DNA from: Caprella mutica
Lineage: Eukaryota; Arthropoda; Malacostraca; Amphipoda; Caprellidae
Length of the DNA stretch: 64,000 nucleotides
Assembly: GCA_947561585.1 (NCBI GenBank)
Contig: CANNZV010001822.1
Location: forward strand, 62,001 to 126,000
Reading direction: 5' to 3'
Both the position numbers and the translations under genes were made by a program. The notes beneath the pieces are model-generated. The model did no database searches, had not been told where the DNA came from, and was given only the letters and a program-made list of their open reading frames with translations. Below are positions 55,625-64,000 of this stretch, one piece after another (within the stretch, counting starts at the first letter, position 1; each line of letters begins with the position of its first letter).

Positions 55625-58007
55625 TGTGATGGTTCCCCCTGTGGGTTATCTCATCAACTGTGAAACCTTATAACGGTCCACGGTATGGGTTACGTGTGAT
55701 TAGAATCTTACTCTGTATCTTCTCTTTCAGATTCCTTTTTCTCAATATATCTTTTTCTACTAAATACTCATGGTCCCATGCCCTAGAACCACCTTGCCAA
55801 TATGGTTCCGACCTCAGGCTTCTGGTCCATGCTTAACTGTATTTAGGGTAAATAATGAGTTTAAATAAAAGTTTAAAAAGATTGTATTCTATTATCAAGC
55901 AAATATAACTGCACTGTGCACTTCACTAAAACACTCACAAGTAATGGTCTCACTAACTAAGACTTGAGATTAGATGTTGATCTCATTCGAGCCAATTGGT
56001 AACTATCTGCGAACTAACTTGTTCATTCTACAAAGCTTACATTTATAGTGACATACTAATGACGTACTAACTATATCAAATCATTACATCACATATCTCC
56101 CCCTTCCATTTAAATTGAAAATGATTTTTAAAATATTTATTTCAAAACTTCATTTTCAATTAAACAATTCTAAAATTTAAAAGCATAAATCTCATTTTAA
56201 TCAATCCTAAAATTCAAAAAACATTATAACTCAAATTGAAAAATTCTAAAATTCAAATTGAACAATCATAAACATCAAACCTATAACTGCAAGAAATTTA
56301 AACATTTATTTAATAATAATTCGTTTCTTCCCCTCTTTTTTTCTGAATGTCGATATTAAATAGAGTCTTCAGAAATCCTAAAAAGAAAATATACTATGTA
56401 TATAAAATATTTCAAACTTACATATAACATCAAAAATAGTATGAATACACATCAAAAGTGAACTTAACATATTGTGACATTTTTGCTTTAAACCATCAAA
56501 AAAAATTATTTCAATTTAACTTGTAAAATTCAATTTGATTCAATTCATTTTTTTTACGTTAGCTTTAATAAAATTATTTTACTTTCCAAACAAATATTAA
56601 GTGTCACACTAAAATTAAACAATGTACCTTAATTATTCGTACAATTATTCCACTGGTACAGTAGATACACTGACTTTACTAATCACATGCATACATCTCT
56701 ACTGCACTACTCAGCGTCATAGTAGTTTCTTTAATCGCACCTTTGCGATATTGTTATTAACCCTTAACCCATATCACACTGGTTACTCATAACATTTTTT
56801 AATTAACTTGTTCGACCTTTTATCGAACCTCACTAATTCACTTTACGGTTTCACATACCGCTATAACTCATTTGAGAAAATCAAACTTTCTCTGATTCTG
56901 TGGTTTCAGCTTTTCCACGAACTATAAATTACGGTTTCAGTTCTACCGAAAACTTTCCTGAGAAAATCAAACTTTCTCCATGGTTTCAGTTTACCACAAA
57001 CTACTATACGGTTTCAGCTTTACCGAAAACTTACCTGAGAAAAATTAACTTTCTCCATGGTTTCAGTTTACCACAAACTTCATTTAACCCTAATTTTGAC
57101 GTGACATGCACGGAGTATCACAAATAACCACCGACTAATCACTCAGTTAAACATTTTCTTTTTTTTCTTTCTCCCGTCTCCTTTATACCTACTTACTGGT
57201 TTCATTCCAAATTGAGTCAAACTGACAGTTGCCATATTCTTATTTAACTCATACTTAATTGCACTAAATTTGCCTCCTAACAACACATTTAAACTTCAAG
57301 AACTCTCTCTCTCTCTCTCCCTTCTTATTGAACAATAAAAGGTTAGTGATTATCATATATTATCTTTTCATAAAAGAAAATCGCCGTATATTCTACTTTA
57401 TCTATGACTTATTTTATCAATCGTTTTGAAAAAAAAAATTATACTGATTGTATTCTACTAATATGATAATCGTCTGCACTGGGAAAATTAATAATTTAAT
57501 AATATCAAAAAGTAATGGATAACTTATCTTTTTTATTCCTCCACAGCTCCTCTTCTTGTTCGTCTGTGTAGAATTTTTGACTGGGTATACGCCAACCATG
57601 CAGTTACTGGTGACTTTTCACTGGCAACAACAACTCTGTTTTTTACTTAGTCACTGTTCTTATTTAACTTTTATACTTAAATTTCTCAAATAGTATTCAC
57701 ACATTCAACGTGTTAAAAATCTTCTCGTTTTATCACAAGTACTATCGTTGTTACTTAACGAAACTTTAGTTGGTGTCTGTGCTCAAGGAGTTACTGCAAG
57801 ACTGTGATCAGAAGATGTTGACTAGACTCGCGCTACTTGCGAACTGTGATTAGAGGATGTTCACTGCACGGTGGCTGCATGCGAACTGTGCTCAGGAGAT
57901 GTTTTCTGAGCGGTGGCTACCTGCAAACTAACTTGTTCATTCTACAAAGCTTACATTTATAGTGACATACTAATGACGTACTAACTATATCAAATCATTA
58001 CATCACA
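55625..58007 (-). mobile_element. Deleted non-coding LTR retroelement, 4-bp TSD
   Basis: A 469-bp LTR (55625-56093) runs between TGTGATGG and ACATCACA. On the minus strand it is preceded directly by a polypurine tract (AAATGGAAGGGGGAGATA, 56094-56111), so it is the 3' LTR. The other LTR, ending 58007, keeps only its last roughly 90 bases. CAAT flanks both ends (55621-55624, 58008-58011). The interior has no gag or pol. It holds diverged tandem units (CTGAGAAAATCAAACTTTCTC with GGTTTCAG, 56870-57075), a CT microsatellite (57305) and GATGTTxxCT..GCGAACTGTG units (57790-57920). Confidence 0.7.
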
Positions 58008-58011
58008 CAAT

Positions 58012-58973
58012 TACAAGATGATTGGGTTAGCTACAAAATATTATTTGTGTTGCTTTAAATATACATTTTATTGACATAACAAAATACATTTTTGTAAGTA
58101 ACAGTATTGTAATGTTACTATAACTAATAAGCTCTAGTTACTGTTACCTTACAAAATCTAGTGTAACTATAACAAAAAAAAAACTAACAAAAAATATATT
58201 TAATACTATAGCAAAATTATTTTGATGGCTCTTAGCTGACTAACTTATTTTGTTGATACAACCAAAAACCTTCTGTTTTGGTTGTATCAACAAAACCGTT
58301 CTCTGTGTGAAGAGAGATTAGTTTATTATATGATGACGTCAAGTTGTTTTATCCCAAATAAAAGGGTCCTGTTTTCTTTCAGACGTCGTTTGTTGACCAA
58401 ATTTTGTTCGATTCTGATTATGTGAAAAAGAGACTATCTATATAAATCCCCTAGGGTCTCTCAGCTATAATGCACAATTGTGCATGGTATAGAAAAGAAC
58501 GGGTCTAGATTGACCATTGGTTGACCATTTAATTTGTCCATTAATTTCAATTGTAGACATTCTTTATTGGTCTATATATCAATATCAAAACTTATAATAG
58601 AAATATGCCCCTTCCAGTTATTTAAATTTTAGTTAAACAAAAAATAAGCAATAAGGGAAAACCAGGAACAAGAATTTTAAATTAAATTTTTTATATGTAT
58701 TTTTGTCCATAAAATCCGAAAATCATAACTGTTTTTTTGTATAAGCTAATTAATACTTTTGAAATATGAGGGTATAAAGTTATTTATTTCCTATATGTTT
58801 TACAGAAGTATTCAGAACTTTCAAAAAAGTCGTGTTTTCATTGAAATTACTCAAACATTATAGATTTTTAACATGAAACTGTAATGTAGTTTGTTGTATC
58901 CGCTAGTTGGTTGTACTGCACACTTCAAGATTGACTAATGACATGGCAGGAGGGCTCAGGGGACCCATTAAAC
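58012..58973. other. Non-coding spacer with a perfect 20-bp hairpin
   Basis: No gene. The arms 58248-58267 (TTTTGTTGATACAACCAAAA) and 58276-58295 are exact complements around an 8-base loop. Confidence 0.55.
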
Positions 58974-60248
58974 ATTACAATGTTGGGCCAATTCAGAACG
59001 AAACTCTGGGCCAACGCTGTCATGCCGGTCTCGTTGTATTGGGCCAGCACAGTTCCGAAGTTGGCCCACCTGTCCCAGAACAGTATAACCACGTTTAAGC
59101 GACTTATCAGTTCTAGTAATACTTAACGTTGCCGATTTAGTGCTAGTGTTGGATTGGGCAAGTGCAAATCCGACGTTTTCAACTCACTGACCCAGTTCTG
59201 GCTAATGAATTATAAATGTCTCATGAATAACTTATGAAGGTCTTATTAATGAATTATAAACCTGTTATTAATACATAATGTTGCCGATGGCATGCCGGTC
59301 TACGGCCAGTGCTATTTTCATTTTAGATGTGTATTAATTAGATTACGCTATATACAGAACACGTGAATTAAGAAAACAGTTACTTTTCACAATGTAGGTA
59401 GTAACGTAACCGTCCAATAAATACATCTTATACATCAAAATCAGGGGGAACAATATGGACACTTACCTATTTAAACTCAAATCTATATTATTTTACCTGA
59501 GCTAATTTGTGGTGATGCAAACACATCAATTGTGTATGCATAACTGCTATCACGAACCTATATGATTGTGTGTAAGTAACATTCAAAGTTAGTTACCAAT
59601 CGACTCGCATGAGATACACACCTTATCTCAAGTCTTAGTTAGTGAGACCATTACTTGTGAGTGTTTTAGTGAAGTTACACAGTGTATTTACCATTGCTTG
59701 ATAATCGAATATATTCTCTTTAAAGTGTTGATTATACTAAGTTATTATCCTAAATACAGTTAAGCTTGGACCAGAGGCCTGAGGTCGGAACCATATTGGC
59801 AAGGTGGTTCTAGGGCATGGGACCATGAGTATTTAGTAGAGAGAGATATATTGAGAAAAAGGAATCTGAAAATAGTAAACAGATTAAGATTCTAATCACA
59901 CGTAACCCATATCGTGGACCGTTATAAGGTTTCACAGTTGATGAGATAACCCCACAGGGGGACCCGTCACAAATTTAACCAAATAATAATATTTTAATTT
60001 AAAATTGAATAGAATTTTCATTTTACAATTTAAATAATTATTTCAATCGGAAAAATAACTTTTTATACTAAATATATGAATTAACTAGCGGCGAGGCTCA
60101 TTTTTATGAATGAAATAAATAAAGTGTTAAAGAAATAATTGAAGGGATAACAGGCCAATTTATACTAAATTGCCAGAAACGGCTACAATTTAAAATATAT
60201 ACTTAATTTAAGATATTAAATTTGCTATTTGGTGTGATTAAAGTTATC
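58974..60248. mobile_element. GGGCCAACG element copy, inverted and truncated
   Basis: CCCATTAAACATTACAATGTTGGGCC at 58974 is the terminus seen inverted at 2998. Homology to the 2061 element in reverse continues to about 60248 (GGTGTGATTAAAGTT), then stops before the second terminus. A solo LTR (59508-59971) is inserted. Confidence 0.65.
59508..59971 (+). mobile_element. Solo LTR of the 55625 family, 4-bp TSD
   Basis: The sequence between TGTGGTGATG and CCCGTCACA is the reverse complement of the 55625-56093 LTR with moderate divergence (CTCAAGTCTTAGTTAGTGAG, CCATATTGGCAAGGTGG). AATT is duplicated at 59504-59507 and 59972-59975. No internal region, so it arose by LTR-LTR recombination. Confidence 0.75.
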
Positions 60249-61348
60249 CATGTATCTGGTGTATGAATTAACTTACTATGAGAGTTGACGATATTTTTTT
60301 CAAGTTTAGGAGTGAGTCAAAACGAATGTTTTGTTTTAACCAACGTCAATTTAACTCATTTTAAAAAGTGCCTGCTACTCACCACGTTGGTAGGGGGAAA
60401 ATAACCCATTCATATAAGTCGAAACAAATCAAATTTGATGTGATTCAACTAATCCTTTCTCTGTGTGTATAAACTTTCCTAATTTTGTTATTCAGAATGT
60501 AATTTCGAAATGTTACAATCATTGGACATAAATATCTTCAAAACAAACTTTTCCTGCGGTTCCCAAAAATTTGTACAAGGGTGTATACATATTTATGGCA
60601 ATAGTTTATTTAGTTCTGTACTACTGTCGGTACTGCTTACATGTGTGACATTCTATGCTGTTTCATATCGATACTGTGAACGGAAACGCTAACTGTCACT
60701 GTATAGTGATTACACGCTGCATTCTATACTCTACTTGCATATAAAATATAAACATGTACCTAAGAGAAAAAAGATTGCAAATTACATATACAATTACATA
60801 GCAGTATATATTATATTGCAAATGAATTATATTGCAAATGGATAATTCTAATTATTAACGTTCCTAGATATATCAACCAAACTATGAATTTTGATGGTCT
60901 TTAACATTTACAAATAATTCTAATAATATGTTAATTAAAAATAAAACCATTTATTCTTTTTATTCATCTTAATGTTAGATATCTAATTATCTAATTTTTA
61001 TATTAACATTGAAGCTTTATAAAAGGAATACTGTTCTTTCTATTACATAATACATATATGCCATTAACTTATAAGCATTTTATCTGAAAATTCTTGTACT
61101 AACACATAAAAAAGTATTTCAGTTTTTGGCTAATTGTGAGTGTTGTATGGTAAAAAAAATGAAAAAAACACAGAAAAAAAAATCAATTTTTATTACATAT
61201 CTACAATTATTATATATTATTTTGCACTTAGGTTATTATTCATACCTACATACTTATAGATATTTAAAATTATACTGGTTTATGGTAACAATAAATAACT
61301 ATATTAATCATAATAAATAAAATTTTAGTTTAACAATTGATCAAGAGC
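60249..61348. other. Intergenic and 3' flank of the bZIP gene
   Basis: A+T-rich with no gene seen. On the minus strand an AATAAA at 61194-61189 lies 155 bases past the bZIP stop and is a candidate poly(A) signal. Confidence 0.35.
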
Positions 61349-62572
61349 TTAATTATTGAATTGTTTGTTCCGCAACCTCTCAGTCGCTTTCTCCAGTACC
61401 TCCTTCTGCTTCTTCATATTGAATATTCTTTCATTATTTTCCTGAATTGAAATGGGCAGCCTTTGTTCCTCCATTTCCAATTGTTTCACTTTATCTTTCT
61501 GTTTTTTGGAATACCTTTGACTGCTCTCTGAAGCTAATTTCTTTCTTCTTTTTTCCATTTGGTCTTCAGAAAACTCTCTGTACTTTGCATTAGGAAGCCT
61601 GTTTGTTCGCCTCTGTCTTATAGACTCATCACTGTTTTCGGGAAGTACCTGGTCCAAAGATAACAATCCGCCTTGAAGATGATTGCCGTTAGATATATTC
61701 ACTGGTTGACCAGGATTGATAAAAGTTTGTCTGTAGTCACCCGCAAATTCATTGCTATAACTGATTGACGGGCCAGAATCAGCATATCCTGGGAATGGAG
61801 AGAAATTAGCTAAATCGTTGCAGGATCCATTAGCACCATATCCAAGTGGTGGTAACAGCAGTTCAGCTTGTCCAGGAAGATCCGAACTTCTAAAGTCGTC
61901 GTAATATGTGTTTTGGATATTACCGTTGAATGGGAAATCATTTTGGGCATTGTGACAATTAGAAGGAACACTTTGTTGGAAGTTGTCACTCAATGAAAGT
62001 TGTTCGTATCTGGCAAATAAGCTTTCACTCTCACAGTTCTGAAAAATAATTTAAAATCATTTAGACAATGTAATTTGCTCGAATAATTTCAAATTTCATT
62101 ACCAAAAACATGAATATTCTGTAGCTTAGTAGCTTCTTTCATCATAGAAATATAAAGCTGATAGAAAATGAACGTAAAACTGATAGAAAATGAACGTAAA
62201 GCTGATAGAAAATGAACGTAAAACTTATAGAAAATGAACGTAAAGCTGATAGAAAATTAATTGTGGTTTCAATAAATTTATTATCTCGTAAATTTAGAAA
62301 CAATATTTACACTAAACTATATTTCCTTTTTTTCATTGTCATATCAACAGTTCTTATGAAAACAATCACGAATAACTCAATAGTCAAACTTTCTATTGAA
62401 TATTCACCTGAATTTTTGTTTGATGGTCAAATAAACCACCACGGTAACTCGAATCGTTGGAAGTTGACTCCTCGTATAAATAATCACTCTGTTTGACGTC
62501 GTCGTTTGATCGATAAAGTTTGTCAGGATCTATCAAATCCAAATCATGCAAATTATCTCCAAACAAATCCAT
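61349..62572 (-). CDS. bZIP transcription factor, two coding exons
   Basis: Exon 1 is 62572-62408 (55 codons, donor CAG|GTGAAT) and exon 2 is 62038-61349 (229 codons plus stop, acceptor TTTTTCAG), phase 0, 284 aa. The N-terminal 215 residues are acidic and rich in Asn, Ser and aromatic residues, as in activation domains. Residues about 218-240 are basic (KRRKKLASESSQRYSKKQKDK). A zipper follows with heptad residues L242, L249, N256, M263, L270 and L277. The RYxxKK pattern is nearest to ATF4-like proteins, but the invariant basic-region Asn is replaced (ASESS), so DNA specificity may differ or it may act as a partner subunit. It would dimerise in the nucleus. Orthology is uncertain (ATF4, ATF5 or a lineage-specific bZIP). 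Confidence 0.85.
62157..62251. repeat. 22-bp tandem repeat in the bZIP intron
   Basis: Nearly five units of GCTGATAGAAAATGAACGTA plus AA lie inside the 369-bp intron (62039-62407). Units alternate GCTG/ACTG at the first position. Confidence 0.8.
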
Positions 62573-62670
62573 AGTTAGGTAATTAAATGCTATCTCTCAG
62601 CGACTAGTTTGGTAGAACTACTTCACGTCTCTCGACAGGAATTGCGATAAGTTATAAGATGCGCGCGGGA

Positions 62671-62679
62671 TTATTTATA
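62671..62679 (-). promoter_or_regulatory. TATA box of the bZIP gene
   Basis: On the minus strand TATAAATAA lies 99-107 bases before the ATG. With a usual 25-30-base offset the 5'UTR would be about 70 bases and contains no ATG, so this promoter would give no upstream reading frame. Upstream are TTCACGTCGG and TCGTAATTAAGTAATAAC, weakly like bZIP-type sites (inferred). Confidence 0.5.
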
Positions 62680-62861
62680 GCCATGATAGCCTTACAGGAC
62701 TATAAAACGTTCCGACGTGAAGAACGTTATTACTTAATTACGACGTTTCAGTGACATTTCACCATGTCCTGAAATCTTATGTTTTTTATTAGATCGAAAA
62801 TATGATCTGCATTGAACATTTAATCTTGGGAAATATATACCTTATTGAGCACTGAGCGATA

Positions 62862-63165
62862 ATTACCTTCGCAAATGGCGGAAGGTTATGTTTTGATCGG
62901 CATTTATTTATTTGTAATCTTGTTATTCGCATTACTAAAAAAGTATTCAACCAAATTGCTTGAAATTTGGTGGGACGATTAGTCAATTTCCAGAAACTAT
63001 TTATTTAAATTTCAGGAGCTATCGGGTCAAAGGTCAAGGTCATTTTCAAATAACTCAATAACATAAAAAGTACTCAACTAAATTGCCTGAAATTTGGTGG
63101 GCCGATTGGTCAATATCCAAGAATCATTTTGTTGAATTTTGGGAGCAATCAGTTTTAAGTTAAGC
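62862..63165. repeat. LINE-tail-like repeat, inverted relative of 22976-23575
   Basis: GGTCAAAGGTCAAGGTCATTT, GAAATTTGGTGGGACGATT and AGTATTCAACCAAATTGC match the complement of the units at 23100-23520, and ATTACCTTCGCA at the left matches the GCGAAGGTAAT end. About two units are present. Confidence 0.6.
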
Positions 63166-63313
63166 CTTTTATTACTAGTAGTAAATTTTGAAACAATATA
63201 TTATTTATTTTCTGTTTAAGTACGTGTGTGCAGTCGTGTGCGCAGACATACCTACATAGAATCTATATCTCGATATGCAGAGGAATCTGTTAACGTTTAA
63301 GATGTATATGCAT

Positions 63314-63521
63314 GAACGTTTGTCTTTTGTTAGAACGTTTGTCTTTTGTTTGTACGTTTGTCTTTTGTTTGTACGTTTGTCTTTTGTTTGTACGTTTGTC
63401 TTTTGTTTGTACGTTTGTCTTTTGTTTGTACGTTTGTCTTTTGTTTGTACGTTTGTCTTTTGTTTGTACGTTTGTCTTTTGTTTGTACGTTTGTCTTTTG
63501 TTTGTACGTTTGTCTTTTGTA
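63314..63521. repeat. 19-bp tandem array, about 11 units
   Basis: ACGTTTGTCTTTTGTTTGT is repeated head to tail with almost no variation (only the first unit has TTAGA). It is open in several frames on both strands simply because of its composition. It is pyrimidine- and T-rich. Confidence 0.95.
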
Positions 63522-63846
63522 AAGAAGTAAATAGGGGGAAGTCCCCATTTATCGGCCACTTAAGAGGTTTCCTTCAAAACTATTATTATTGTTTAACTCT
63601 CCTCTCTACTAATGCATATACGACAAAACCAACTAAAAGATGAAATTTAAATCTTTTAAACCATATAAAGTACTATGCAATTCGTTTAGTATAAATTAAT
63701 CTACATTGAATCAAATATTAAATATGAAAAACTCCAATTATCGACATGTTGAAACCAAATATCGTCACATGTTATTACCCATTTATCGTCATGTGTCGAT
63801 ACATGGGTGATATCGTCCACAGAATAAAATTTTCATTGAACAGCTG

Positions 63847-64000
63847 ACAGGATGGGGGAAAATAAGATAGAATGGGGGAAATCCAGTAGAATGGGGGGAA
63901 ATCCAGTAGAATGGGGGGAAATTAGGTAGAATGGGGGGAAATTAGGAAGAATGGGGAAAATAGGAAGAATGGGGAAAATAGTTAGAATGGAGAAATTAGG
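63847..64000. repeat. GATGGGGGGAAATTAGGTA minisatellite at window end
   Basis: At least eight units of 16-19 bases, AGAATGGGGGGAAAT(C/T)AGTA type, become shorter toward the right and run off the window. It may be one arm of another repeat-armed element whose partner is outside. Confidence 0.8.

Noticed and set aside
61993..61993. A separate bZIP start inside exon 2 near MSDNFQQ
   Set aside because: The codon there is TTG, and an in-phase upstream exon with an ATG, a good donor and a TATA box completes the gene.
63275..63643. 122-codon open frame over the 19-bp array (and frames on the other strand)
   Set aside because: The frames exist only because the tandem unit lacks stops; overlapping frames are open on both strands.

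Overview
This is a gene-poor, strongly A+T-rich piece of an animal nuclear genome, most likely an insect. The reasons are spliced genes with GT-AG introns and a dense, nested load of arthropod-type transposons: BEL/Pao, Tc1/mariner, pogo, piggyBac, hAT, P-like and Harbinger elements. I cannot name the species. Everything below was read by eye. No database or alignment was run, so boundaries of degenerate repeats are approximate unless a target-site duplication (TSD) fixes them.

Only two host genes look intact. (1) A galactose-3-O-sulfotransferase of the GAL3ST family lies on the minus strand: eight coding exons between 20277 and 11183, all splice phases consistent, 373 aa, with a type II membrane anchor, both PAPS-binding motifs and a natural stop. 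Its 6.4-kb first coding intron is a stack of nested transposons. (2) A bZIP transcription factor lies on the minus strand: two coding exons, 62572-62408 and 62038-61349, 284 aa. It has a regular leucine zipper, an unusual basic region and a TATA box about 100 bases upstream of the ATG.

Layout. 1-8.7 kb: a foldback element, a decayed LINE reverse transcriptase split by a 938-bp GGGCCAACG-rich element, a P-element-like MITE holding a 33-bp miniature of itself, and more GGGCCAACG copies. 8.7-10.1 kb: a repeat-armed element cut by a hAT MITE with an exact 8-bp TSD. 10.3-20.3 kb: the sulfotransferase gene, whose intron holds a Harbinger derivative, LINE scraps and hAT, MITE and Mutator-like elements. 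20.4-24.1 kb: a 922-bp element with a 9-bp TSD and a Tc1-like element nested with a LINE-tail-like repeat. 24.7-28.7 kb: paired TIR elements and two TA-flanked hairpin MITEs. 29.4-33.3 kb: a large inverted repeat, one arm of which received a 1.3-kb mariner. 34.9-36.2 kb: a Harbinger-like MITE with TTA TSDs. 36.5-44.3 kb: a nearly intact young BEL/Pao retrotransposon, with a 5-bp TSD, LTRs of 621 and 612 bp, and four frameshifts. 45.6-53.7 kb: an 8.1-kb hAT-like foldback with 31-bp minisatellite arms, containing a pogo-like pseudo-transposase, which is split by a piggyBac-like element (TTAA), which is split in turn by a GGGAC-rich element. 53.9-54.2 kb: a cysteine-rich (CXC) pseudogene. 55.6-60.0 kb: a deleted LTR retroelement and a solo LTR of the same family. 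61.3-62.7 kb: the bZIP gene. 62.9-64 kb: a repeat tail and tandem repeats.

The most unusual theme is a set of non-autonomous inverted-repeat elements whose ends are short tandem motifs. Several unrelated motifs occur in the same architecture. Two of these families share the terminal sequence TCTAGGTCAATT, and one complete copy has a 9-bp TSD, as expected for Mutator-like transposons.
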